This document shows, in pieces, positions 26,363 to 38,917 of a stretch of 64,000 nucleotides of DNA (position 1 is the stretch's first letter; every line of letters starts with the position of its first letter). A program made the position numbers and the translations under genes. Below the pieces are notes generated by a model. The model had not been told where the DNA came from. It searched no databases and saw only the letters and a list, made by a program, of their open reading frames with translations. The DNA comes from Patagioenas fasciata (lineage: Eukaryota > Chordata > Aves > Columbiformes > Columbidae): positions 31,473,501-31,537,500 of the forward strand of contig NC_092523.1 of assembly GCF_037038585.1 (NCBI RefSeq). The letters run 5' to 3'.

Positions 26363-29300
26363 TATACTCCCAATGCAAAATTATATATTTGATATGATTA
26401 GATACCTGAGGCATGGTGTTACTAGAGTTGTTGACATGAAATGGTCACAGTTTGTATTTCTACGTATGACAGAAGTAATAAACCTTTTCTTAACAGCACC
26501 ACTCTATCATAGCACTGACAGAGAAAATCAAAACCTAGAGTGCAGAGAAACCTCTGATTGTCTTAATGCTTATCTAGAAATGTAAAAACTAAGAGACAGG
26601 GTTCAACTCTGTGAGAAATCACTTGTCACTGGAAAAGAGTTGAAACTTGCCGTAAAAGTTAGGTGAAGCAGATAAACATCTACTTGAGACTGAAACTTTC
26701 CCATCTACAGGGAAGCTCTTAGGTTGTTTCAAGAATATAAAGGGTTTATTGGGCACTGGTGTGTAACAGAAGACATTGTTTAGCAGACTGGCAACCTATC
26801 CTGTACACTTTAAAAGAGCTTTCCATGCTCACAGGGCGTCCTTTGAGTTCTCAAAAATGTTACTCAATTGGCATCTATGCCCTGACCTCCAATGTAGAGA
26901 AATTTGTGTTCTTTTGTGTTTTGACATTAAAAACTGCAGTCTATGCAAAGTCTTGTGGAAAGATATTTTAAACAACATGGAGGTTCAACACATCTTCATC
27001 CTAGTTGTTATATTAAAAGATTTATTGGAACTTGTCTACAAGTGGGTATTAGTACAGAGAATTAAAGGATGTGCTTTACAGCACTTGCTCTTTGATACTA
27101 CTTCCATATGTTGGCACTCATGAGCATTAGTTGCTCACAAGCTGACTTAGCTTTCAGTGTTTCACTGCCCTGGGTATATGAGCCAGCAGGTGAAAGCAGA
27201 TACTTCCGTCTATACTATCTCCAAAACAGAAGTGCAAGGGAATAGAAACACTCAAGTTGAAAGGCTCGTCTCTGGATGCAATGGTTGGGTTTGTTTAATG
27301 TTAGAGATAAGTAAACTACACTTCATCTAGACCTAAGCTAATACCCTGTGTCCTTAGTACTCGAGGAGTCCATTGCTCAGATGAGTTCTTTAACTCATCT
27401 GACTTCAGAACAAATTCAGAGTATACAGGCTAAGAACTAATAATGGTTCAGTTGAGGAACTATAAACTCACAACCTAAAGTAGTTGAAGTTAACTTCAGA
27501 TAAATCTTAAAAGGGTTGCTATTGTCTTATTTGGAGATGTAAGCTAAACAAACCTTTTCCTTTTCTCTGTAGTAGGGGTTGTTTTAGAAAATTAGTAAAG
27601 CATTAAAAACACTGCTTTCCCTATCACTAATCTTTGTGAGAAAGATGGATATTTTTCTTTTTAGCATGAGCTAAAAATGTTACGTTAATGTAGAAATAGG
27701 GGTTATACAACTTTATAGCAAAAGGCTTGACAATTCAGAAAAGATCAGATCATCTTTCTAGGGCCCCAGCACACTCACTGGTAATTGAAGTGATCATTGT
27801 GATCATTCTTTAAGAGCTACAACCCTTCTTGCCACTGGCAAGTACCTTCAAAGATACTGATAAGCCAAGAAGGATGGGTTTATTGCAAAAAAGCTGTATA
27901 TTACCTCACAAGGGCCATATTGTGCCCAGAAAGTATGCAGATGTATGCAGAGAGAGAGGGCAATCAACTTTTTTTCTTCATCCAGAGCCTGTGAAGCTTA
28001 TATAAGGACATTGCATAATTGCAGTCTTCAAACTTGGTGGAGCACAGGGATTTCTCCCTCACTACATTTCTAGAAGCATGAGACTGCCCCAAAAGGCAAG
28101 TGGGAGAAGAAGATTACTTCTTCTAAGACATCTGTGTCAACTAGAAATATGTAGAGGAGGAAACTTAGCTGACCACTTTGGAGATCAATTACCCAAGCAG
28201 CATTCAATTGCCTTGTGTTTATGGCTAAATACAATTAAGAAGGTACCTTATATGCAAATTATCAAAACACACTTGATTTACTCATTTGTCCTTGAGGCAT
28301 TACTAAGAAAAACCCTAAGCTAATAGTGATTACCTCTAGGAACAAATTAAGCAATGTCTCAACTTATTCCCAAGGGTGAATTCCCTACATCAGTTTCTGA
28401 ACTGTGAAGTCTTTAAGCTTAGCCATGAAAATGCAACTTAGATATTATGAACCCTTTAATTCTGGTCAAAGAGTTGGTCATAAAAATCTACCTATGAAGT
28501 CTTGCAGTTACTTCTGAAACTGAGATGTTCTGGATCTTGCTATACAGACATAAGAATAATCTTTTATAATAATTTTAATTTCTCTAAAAACTGTCTGCTT
28601 GAACTTCAAACTGACAGAACAAATATTTCAATTAAATACTTCAAACGTCATTAAAGGAAACTTAATTCTTATCCAGACATTACATAAAACCCAATCCTAA
28701 TTAGGAATACTAAGGTCTTGCATTCACATTTTGTTTTGGAGATACTAATGCTGCAATTTTTTAAATTTTAAATTTTAAAAATTCTGTATAGTGTTTACTG
28801 CTACCTATGTTTTTAGTCTTGGCCACAGAGCTATTTTACATGGCTAAATTACCCAAGTAACTGGGTCAATTCTTATGTTTTAATACATAAATACCATAGG
28901 CAAAATAACAGCACAGAGTTGTTTTAGCTAAGGAAGAATAATTAATGAAATTAATTTATAGACTTTGATCCAAAGTTTTGGATAGTTTTGACTGATTACC
29001 ATTGATTAGTCTGACATGCTGCAATGTGGTGGGAGAGTATATAATGTGGCAGAATCTGCATAAGGAATAGGAGCAAGCACATTGCTAGACAACATAATAT
29101 GTGTGATGAAAATCCATCCACTGGTTATCTGCTTCCTAACTGGATGAAGGATACAAGTGACTTGCTCTTGTTAATACAGGACCAGAACTATGTTTTACTA
29201 TATGCACTGTGCTATTCCTGCTCAGATTTTGTCCTCTTGACATCAAGACTCCAACTCAATTTATATACCATTGTTTGAGGTAGCTTTGTTTGCCATAATA

Positions 29301-29454
29301 TTTTACTCAGAGGTCTGATTGTAGAGTTCAACACTCAGAGAAGTAGATGCCTATTATTAGTATCTACCCTGAAACACACTAGTGAACACAGGTATAATTT
29401 AGCTATGTAGTTCTGATACTTAATATTCATGGGGGAAGGTATTTTTTACTTGTG
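26363..29454. other. Intergenic DNA, no gene seen
   Basis: There is no recognisable repeat or gene. The open frame at 26776-27123 plus (115 codons) has no domain features and no CpG-rich start region. Confidence 0.7.
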
Positions 29455-30215
29455 TTTAAGGCCAGAAGAAGCATTAGATCATCTTCTCTGACCTTATGTA
29501 TGATATCTCCCATTGAATTTCAGCCAGGTGACGCCAACAACTTATTTTATAAAATGACATTTTGATCTTGTACCAAGATCAACAGTTAGACTCTGTCTCT
29601 TTCCCTCAATTTGAGTAAGTGCACAAACATCCTTCTTCTTAAAAATGTATGTCCTCTTTTTATCTTGACTGCATTGGGCTTCTAGTTATTATGGTTTATT
29701 AAAGCCTTTCTTTGCTGACCTTTAATGCCAGGTATGTGCTTCTCAAGGAAAAACATATGCATTGTGTCAAGTCACCTTTCAGTTTTCTTTTTGACACGCT
29801 AAACAGATTAAGATTTTAAGTCTCTTTCTCCAAGGCATTTTCTCAGCACCCAGTGATTTTTAGCTCTTTTCTCTGCCTTTTCCAATTTGTTAAATGTGAA
29901 CAGCAGTAGAATATGTAGTATTCCAACACTGCAATCAGTAACATCACTCTGAGAGGCTAAGTCCTGACTTCTTTCTTTACAGCAAAGGATCAGATAACAC
30001 TGAAGTTACTGTGAACTGATTTTCTCTTGTAAATCCTTTTCAGGATTCCCCTGTCCATGACAAAGGACCACAATTATTCCTTATAGATGTATAATACATT
30101 ATTTTTTTTTATATCTTCAGCCTGCTACGTGTTCTAAGTGATTCAACAGGACTGTTTTGTTATTATCACAAGTCTCCAGGTTTTGTCAGCAATGTGTTTG
30201 AAGACTTATAAAAAT
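29455..30215 (-). mobile_element. Ancient CR1 (L3/CR1-type) LINE fragment, antisense
   Basis: The plus strand reads as the reverse complement of an old amniote CR1 3' region. It passes, in order, GATCATCTTCTCTGACCTTAT (about 29477), TTCTTAAAAATGTATGTCC (about 29635), GTGTCAAGTCACCTTTCAG (about 29764), CTAAACAGATTAAG (about 29799), TAAGTCTCTTTCTCCAAGGCA (about 29817), AGCTCTTTTCTCTGCC (about 29862), GTATTCCAACACTGC (about 29917) and TATAGATGTATAATACATTA (about 30081). These landmarks have the order and spacing of the CR1 families common in turtles, crocodilians and birds. The copy is heavily mutated and has indels, so it predates the other CR1 copies here. No intact reverse-transcriptase frame remains. 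Confidence 0.78.
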
Positions 30216-32746
30216 GTTTAATAGTAGCATTTGGCTGATCTCAGCAGAGCTCCACTAGAAGCATCCTTATTTGATGTTTCTTTATTAACAGATATTCTGA
30301 TATGACAAGTAGCTGTTCTAGGTAGACTGTATTGAAGCTACTTAATTTGTTAAAAACCATGATGTTGTATGTAAAAAACCTGTAAAAAGACCATTTAGAG
30401 CTACCTTTATTCCCCAAAACTGTAATATCATAAAAAGTTGAATATAGTCCATGCAGATACATTATATCCCAAGTAATTCAAAAACTCCAAAGATTTTGAT
30501 GGATTTTGAAACAGCTGTCACTACCGCCTGGCTCAGTTTCACTAGGATATTTATGATTTTATGGTTGTCATCCCAAATTTTTTAATGTGGAGCTTTGGGA
30601 TGAAAATTCCCTATTTTTTCTTTCGTTATACTCATCTACAGTTTCTCAGCATAGTAAAACACACAATGTTGCTTTGTTTCTCTTGTATTATGCTATGTAT
30701 TTCAATATTTAACACAGAGAATTTCTACAGAGTCAGAAGAAAATAAAAGGGTAAAACTTAAAAACAAAACCAATGTGCAAGTGTAGCATGTGTGCCTGTA
30801 CCACCACAGATTTTAGTCAAGCATCTGCTCAAGGAGTAGCTAGACAGATTTAGAAAGTAGCTGGCTGTACTTCATATCTTTTGCATTTTTGATGTTAAAT
30901 ATTCAAATAAAAATATACCAAGAGAACACTGGGTTTGCAAATTGAAACAAGCACACAACTAGGGAAATACTAACAGAAAAACCTCACATATGCCATTGTT
31001 TCTAGAAGTCTGCCACATTAAGATTTAGATTGCATAGTAAGAATTTATATAGAAAGTCTGTAGCAAAGGTATTGTGCATTGTCAGCTTTTCAGTTTGGTC
31101 CAAATTCTGTTCAAATATCACATAAGGAATGAAGGACCAAAGCCATGATGTATGATGTAAAAGCAAATTAAGAGATGTGTTAATGTGGACAGTAATAGGT
31201 ACACAGCTCAAATATGTTGCCTTGCCAGTGTGTTATTTTTGAGTAATGAGGTACTTCATAATGCCTCAAAAGAAGTGAAGGTGACAGTGGTCTCAGGAAA
31301 AAAAAAACCTGTCTGTGGCATCAGTGAGCTAAAGTGAGCTCCATAAACCTGCATAGTGCCATGTACCTGCTCCTGTGAGCTCAGGCTGCTCCACTGCCAC
31401 TGGACAATCCTAGAACTATTTGCACCACATGAAGAATCAGTGGGAGGCATTGTTACTCCCATAGTATTGGAGAAAAAGAAAAACAAAACAAAACCCCAAC
31501 CACACACACAGAATCACGTGGCCAGGGAGGAACTGATAAATAGCTGGTTTTATAACACCTTAATTCTCTTGCAAGTAGTGCTGACATGAAATAGACTGAG
31601 ATACTTCTACCAGGAGTCCTATAACCAGTAACAGTGGATAAACTGTTAATGGCAGATGTGCTGCAGATCTTGATTTGGCAGAAGAAATGAGTTCTACAGA
31701 ACATCTAAGAGTGACTGACATGGTAAGATGGTGGAGATCAAGCAGGGGAAATGTTTCTTGCCTAAGTTTACCAAGGAGCAGTACCAGGACCCAAGGAACA
31801 CCACCACTAGAATGCAGACTCCCCTATGCATTAAGCTGTGTCAACTACAGCTGTGCATGTTGCTAATGAACATAATCTGCGTGGTGTGCAGTTGTTGATA
31901 GTAAAGTTACACTAAGTGGCATAGTGTGTCACTCTATTTGCACTTTGAAGTGTGAAAGAAAGCCAAAATAGCAATTAAACTTCACTCTAAGTTTTAATAA
32001 CCAACCTCCTTTAAGAAAGGAGTGGTTGAACTGTCCCCACAGTTGGCTGGTCTTACTGGAGAGTGACAGTAGTCATCAGCTGATATACAACACTTATTGC
32101 AGAAAATAGAAAAAGTAACTGGGAAAATCCACTGGAATTAAAAAGTATGTTCAAGTACTTGTGGCCATCACGTTACCCATTATTAGCAACCTAACTAGAA
32201 TGTCAGGAACATAATTGCAAAGACCATAAAAGTTTGCCATTTTCCTAATCCCTTAGAAATTCCTAACCAGCTAAGTGATTTTGCTTTCTGAAAACAAGTA
32301 ATGAACAACCAGAGAACAAATCTAGACGTGTCAAACAGGAGTTGAAAACGAAACAAAAGTGAGGAAAACACTTTCCAGAACAGAAGTTTTACGATAACTG
32401 CAAACCAGATCTCAGAGACCCATTATGGATTAGGAAATTGTGCTACATATCTTGCAAGCAATTTAGCCAATATCATGTGCAGATTACAATCTAACACGAA
32501 TGACTTGAAATACATTGTCATTTATGTTTCTTCTTAAAAAAAAAAAAAGCAAACATACAATTGCTCGACTTAAATCACCTGTAAGAAATAAAAATAAGTA
32601 TAGTAAAGGTAATCCCTTACTGCATTATGCATAGCTAGTCAATTGAGAACATGTGGGGATTTTTTTGTATCCAGAACTTTTAAAATCTTGTGCAGACACA
32701 AGTTTTGTCTGAGTTGCTGCTAGAGAGGAAAACACACACATATTCT

Positions 32747-32815
32747 TATCATAGAATCATTTCAGTTGGAAGAGACTCTCAGGATCACAGAGCCCAAGCA
32801 TAACCTAACTATCCA
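32747..32815 (-). mobile_element. CR1 LINE 3' terminal fragment, antisense
   Basis: ATCATAGAATCATTTCAGT followed by TGGAAGAGACTCTCAGGATCA is the reverse complement of the CR1 3' end, with the octamer end lying to the left. Only about 70 bp are recognisable. Confidence 0.85.
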
Positions 32816-34351
32816 CTGTTCTTGCATATAAATTTGACTTGTTAATGGCAAGAATTTTTAATTTAAACGAAATTGGAAGTAATTTAAGACTAAAAGAATG
32901 TTATTCTCTGTGTAAAGGAGAAAGTTACAACATTCAAATCTGATAAAGGCTTTAGGGTTAGTATTTCACCTTGTTCCACAAACTAGCAAGCATGAGATCA
33001 CCACTCCTAAAGGCTGTTTCCAAATCTGGCTGTCCAACTATGTGTATTGCAGTAAGTCACTGAGACTTAGTAAGCGATAGGTCAAACTAAGTTGTCAAAA
33101 GTAGTAAGACATTAGGTGCCATCCTTCTTGCCTGAGGATCAGTCTGAAATACCCAGCTGAATCCCAAGGTTCAAGCAAAAACGATATATATATAGGCCTT
33201 TCCAAGGGAACCCACCACCGGCAAGGTCTTATTATCTTTTTAACAATGAAGCAAGGAATGTGAGTACAGTACAAATACTGGGTAGGTGGAAGCGTTTTCC
33301 AGAACATATGAGTGGCATTATTGGCTTTACCTTTCAGGAGAGGCATAGGGGGAAGAAAAAAGGTAGGAAGAAGATGAACTTCAACACTCAACAGAGCATA
33401 ACATTCAAAGTACCGGCAGCTTTATTTAAGCTAAGACTATCCAGCAGCACATAGGAGACTTTAAATTCTGAAAATAGACTCTTAATTCTTCATTTACCAT
33501 ATGTTAAGGGAATTAAAAAGCCAAGTCTTCAGATTTTGCTTAAAGAACTCTTCTGTCTTCTGTTATTGCCTGGTACTATATTGTACGACTGTTGTGTTAA
33601 GAGGGTAATAACTGTAGCAGTTAGCTTGCAGTTAAATAGAAACAGGTGATCTCAGCATTGGAGGCTTAACTGCCAGCAGCCTGAAATTGTTTTCCCAGAC
33701 CCTTAGGAGACTGTCAGTAAAGCCTACAAGATTAAGATGCTTACATGCCACAGAACTACCATAAGGACATCTACTTCTATGAGTTCCATAAGAAACTCTA
33801 CGTTGTTTCTTCGGACTTCGATTAGGTTTTTAAATTTTAAAGGTAGTATTGCAGTTCAAAAGTTGCAGATGTTATTCTGAATTTCCATAGTAATAAGCAC
33901 AGAAATCTGAGTAAAATATGCAGGCACACTTGTCTTGAAGGTTAGTTATCTATAGTAATGGAAGGAAGATGTATTGGCAAACAGTCCCATGTTAGTCAAG
34001 TAGCCAGTGTCTGTGCCCAAGTGCCATATGATTTCTAAAGCAGACCCATTTTACCTGTTTAAGTTGGGACTCCACCTAATTCTGGATGGAAGCACACTTG
34101 AAGCTCAAATGTTGAATAATGTAGGTGAGGCTTTGAAATTAATTTAAAGAACCTTGCTTTACCTTGGGCTTGCACCTAGTTTGGATGTAAGGCAGGTGCG
34201 GTGTGAAGTGTATGTTCAGGCCTGTGCTTGGAAATACAGTGCAATATATTCACTGCAGCTATAGTTTCCTTCATGATTATTTTTGTTCTCATCTCCTTTT
34301 TTTATGTTGTATTTTTCGTTCATAATGATAAACTGGTAAGCTCTTCTGAAA

Positions 34352-34413
34352 GTTAATCCCCTGTTAGCTTTGTAGCTTCTATGTTAATCTCTTGTTAGCT
34401 TTGCTGCTTGTAC
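34352..34413. repeat. 31-bp tandem duplication, two copies
   Basis: Copies start at 34352 and 34383 (GTTAATCCCCTGTTAGC and GTTAATCTCTTGTTAGC), both followed by TTTG(T/C)(A/T)GCTT. They are older than the 41-bp copy pair. Confidence 0.8.
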
Positions 34414-36724
34414 TCCTGGAGATGATTTGCATTCCTTAATCCAGAGCTGAATCTCTTTGCTCTGAGTACTTACTTTTGTATGGATATGTATATTTTAAAT
34501 AATTAGCTGAAAGATCCTCCCCATAAAACTTAACACATATTGAAGACATTTTATATAAGCTGATGTTTATATGGCTTTCAAGCCAACTATGATTTCTTTT
34601 TCTGATTTGTCTTTTCATCTGGTAACAGACAAATCGTATGTTTATGATTTTTAAAATTAATGCTCAGCTCTAATTCTATCATAATATTTTTGAGAAACTT
34701 ACTTTAGTGCTTGTGAAAGGATTGCAGCAAAACTATGGGCCTTCCTCCATCTGACAAAACTGTCAGGTGAGTAGGCTGGACTTGTGAGAATCCTCCATTC
34801 CCTGGGATCATCAGGAGGCACAGATCTTCTGCCTTCAATGTGTTGTAGCATTCATGCACCCAGAAAAAGGGATGTGACTACTGCAGTCTCCCACTCAGAT
34901 TATTTGATTTGCGAATAGATCAATATGAACTAAAGCAGCTCTGCCTTGTGTAGCTAAACCAGTAGCGCTCAAAGATGCCCAGGATTTCAATCTCCTCTCC
35001 CCAGTGACTGTGGCAATAGGAGCTCTGTTGTATCAGGAACACTGCAAAGACTGTATCAGTGTTAAAGGAGAGACAAAATATCAGTTTTTCCAGATATCTA
35101 TTTTGTTTCTGATAATTCTGGCAACATAACTCCCACTCATACACTCCACAACATATATTACACACATTTTTATCATGATATTTTTACCATGGGTCCACAG
35201 AATATATCAATAGCTGTACTCAAAGCATGTAGCCTGATATCTGATATTGAGCAGTGAGCAGTCGTAGGTGACCATGGAAGAGTAGAAAAGTGGAATATAA
35301 ATGGTATTTCTTGTTTCTTTGAGATTGCCATACTCTAATTTTGGTTAAAACTTTTAAACTTTCAGCTGAAACTTTTTAAGATCTATTCTGTCCTTTTTGA
35401 ACACCCTTCAGTACTGTACTTTTCATTTCTAGTTTAGCACAGACTCCAAAATGATCAGAGAACCAAACTGTTATAAAGCTGTTCTAACCAAAGATAAGAA
35501 ATTTTCCTTATTTCATAGTTTTCAGTTTTACTGATTCTGTGGATTTACCAATTTTTAACATAGCATTTCTGCTGAGTCACTTTTAATTTCTAACAAGAGC
35601 TATTAAATGGTTACTATTCCGATTTGTATATTTATGTAATAAATGATTCTAGCTATGTAGCATAAAAATATACATATAAATAGACGCAGTCAGACAAGAT
35701 ATTACTCTCACAAACTGACTGCCAAAAAGTATATTTACATGAATTTGACACATATGACCGTCAACAAATGTATTAAGATGAAGTGAACTCCACTTAGCTG
35801 GAACTCACATTCAATGGTATCTTCATGTGATAAATATGAATTCATGTCAGGCAGAACACCATGACACAGGACATAGGGGTGAAGAGGCTGGGTTGGTCAC
35901 CAGGACTAGAAGTTATTTTAAGCTCTTAAATGATTATACATGCAATAGAAATCTTACTGAATACCATAACAACCCAATCATCAATCCCTTCGAGAAGGCA
36001 AACTTGGATGCATGCCCTGCCTGTGGGACTGTAACCCAGCTCTGACAGGCTGCAGGAATTTTCTTGGGAGTTGGCCTGGCATCAGAACCTGCTAACTGAA
36101 GAGAGGAAACCAGAAATCAAACCAATCATCTATGCCCTATTGTACTTTTCCTGTATCAGTTTCCAAACATAATATTTGATTTCACTAGCTTGGCCTTTTA
36201 CTACAATAAATTTACGTAGTTTTTACATCAGAGCATTCCAGATCATATAAGTGACCTCAGAGGAGTTACCAAGTGGCAGGAATTTCATTTGTTAGGAAGA
36301 GACAGATCTAAATGGTGAGGCTGGTTTATCCTCATGTGCCCAGCACAAGGTCAGATATCCCCTAACAGCTTTTCGAGGCTTCAAAGACCAACTGGAAGCC
36401 AGTATTACAGATAACTGTTTAGGGAGAAGTACCTTGGAAGAGAAACTATTAGCTGAAATCTCCTTGCACTGCAGCAGAACAGTGAGGCTGTTGGTGGAAT
36501 ATTGGGCAGGCAACTTGAAGAAAATAACAACAGGTCATGACCTAACATGAAGTTTATTATGTTCACGTGCTAGGCAGACTACTACAATGAAAAGCTAGCC
36601 AGCATTCCCCTTGATGCCCCTTCTATAATGAAATGATAACAGAATGGGTAGTGTTGTCAGATCACCAGAAGGTTTTTTCTTTTTAGTATGTTTCCTTCTT
36701 TTGTTTCCCTCAGGATGTTTCAGG

Positions 36725-36790
36725 TTTTTTGTGTTTTTTTTTTTGTTTGTTTGTTTGGGTTTTTTTTGTTTGTTTGTTTGTTTGTTTTGT
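36725..36790. repeat. (TTTG)n simple repeat with T runs
   Basis: T11 and T8 runs are interspersed with two blocks of TTTG units. Confidence 0.93.
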
Positions 36791-38551
36791 TATTTACCTC
36801 AATATATATTTTTATGGCTAAACACAATTCCTGAATGTTCATTTTTTTTCTGTGGTTCACACTTGTATGTGCTGGCCTGTCAGATATAAACTGGAAGCTG
36901 CAAATAGTCAGGCTAGGGCAGTACCAATGGTGGAGGCAGAAGTCACGTCTTGTAAGATCCCCAAATTGTGACTCTTCATAAATTAAATGGTAAGTGGTAC
37001 TAGCAGAAACACTGTTGTTTTCTAAGGAATGTAACAGTCTGAACAAACCTTAAATTTACCTAGAGGGAAGAAATGCCTCCTTCCATGCAACCACAATGAA
37101 GACACACAATCTATTCACTTTTACCCTCACTATCACAAGTCCTGAATGTAATTGATCAATTTAGTATGCCCGTATTATGTGGTTTTCTTACTTTGTTGCA
37201 TTGACTGCAGAGCAGACACATACCCGGATGATTTTTCAATATCGTCTGATGTGACAAGCCATTGTGGAGGCTCCTCCAGGCCAGCACTGCTCTGAGACCC
37301 TGTGGCACACACAGCCCACAGCTGTAAAGCCAAATTAGCTCAGGTGCCCTTACACCACTTGTGTCACTGTGCTTAGATCCACACAATGCACATATAAGTG
37401 GCGTTCAGATGTTTTATGCTTGCAGTGTGGATATGTTCCTATAAGACAATGGTCACTCAGCTCTCACAAGTGTTTTTTCAAAGAAAAATGATCAAAAAGG
37501 TCAACAAATATTAACACACCTCATGATACTGAAGGTAGTAATAGTTTAGTAGCACAGAGAGTAGATTTGTTTATTAGACAGTCTATAAACTACACTTTTT
37601 GTCTTTCTATGTGTACTAGAAAATATATTACTGAGGGAGAATATAATTTGTAGTGGTTAGATTAATTAGACTGCTGGGATTCATATTTCAAGAGGTTCTA
37701 TCCTTTTCATGCTTATATAAGCCTAAATTGTGACTAAGCCATCGTATTATTAATAATACAGAGCTAAAGAGCACTCACATCTCATATTTTTTGAATATCC
37801 CCTAATTGGGAGAGATGATTCAATCCAAGATTCCCATTAAAGTGCTTTTTTTTTCATTTGCCACGATAACGATAACTAAAGTATGACACGACAGTTACCT
37901 TGAGTCTAGTCAAGAAATGAATGTTTAGTTGTTTGTTTAAACATTAAGTGTAAGTCATTGCTTATATAGCAAAAGATTATTACAACACTACTCTGTAAGG
38001 CTACATTTTTGCTGATTAATTTGTTTCACAGTGTATGGTGATATACTCATCTGCTGACATAACATTCGTTGCCCGTCTTTTAATTAAATTGTTAAAGAAT
38101 GATGGAGGATACTAGATTGTGAGAATACTGATTATATTTTATGAATTTCAGTCCACTTCTGAAATGTTAGATATAAAAGCTGATCTGAAGCCTGTGAACA
38201 TTTAAAGTATAATGTCTTCTTTGGGTTTTAATCTCAACACACCTTTTCTGCACAGTTAGTTGGCACTTCATTTTTGTACTCTGATTAGGTGTTAAAAATC
38301 TATGTAAATCACGTGTTTATATATAGGCAGAAATTAAGAATAAAGTTATTCTGGTACCAGGCATAAATTCTCAGGTATTATTGCTTCATTCAAATATTTT
38401 ATCTATCCATATAATTTAAACAATCATCAGAGTGTAAATAGTAAATATGGGACACATTACTTCTGTCTGTGCTAATTTTTATCATTAATAGAGATCTTAA
38501 GAACTTAAGCATATTGATTCTTTAGGACTGGTGAGCACACCCAAATCATGG

Positions 38552-38917
38552 CAAGACAACCTTATTGCTCTCTGCAATGACCTGAAAGGAGGTTGTATTG
38601 AGGTGAGTGTTGGTCCCTTTTTGCAAGTATTATAAACAAATGATAGGATGAGAGGAAATGGCCTCAAATTGCATCAAGTGAGGTTTAGATTGGATATTAA
38701 GAAAAATTTCTTCATGGAAAGGGTTGTCAGGCTTTGGAACAGGCTGCCCAGGGAAGTGCTTGAGCCACCATGCCTGGAGGTGTTCAAAAGATGTGCAGAT
38801 GTGGTGCTTAGGAACATGCTTTAGTGGTGGACTTCACAGTGCTACATTTATGTTTGAACTCTATGATCTCAAAGGTCTTTTCCAACCATCGTGATTCAAT
38901 GATTCTTTGATTGAATG
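38552..38917 (+). mobile_element. CR1 LINE 3' end, sense, well preserved
   Basis: This is a 5'-truncated CR1 3' fragment. It carries the diagnostic strings GAGAGGAAATGGCCTCAA (about 38651), TTTAGATTGGATATTAAG (about 38684), GGAACAGGCTGCCCAGGGAA (about 38736) and TCTATGATCTCAAAGGTC. It ends in three degenerate copies of the CR1 octamer, ATTCAATG, ATTCTTTG and ATTGAATG, at 38894-38917. The CR1 octamer 3' end in place of a poly(A) tail is a hallmark of this family and supports an avian source. Confidence 0.92.

Noticed and set aside
26776..27123. 115-codon plus-strand open frame
   Set aside because: There is no family signature, and overlapping frames in the same stretch suggest a locally stop-poor region.
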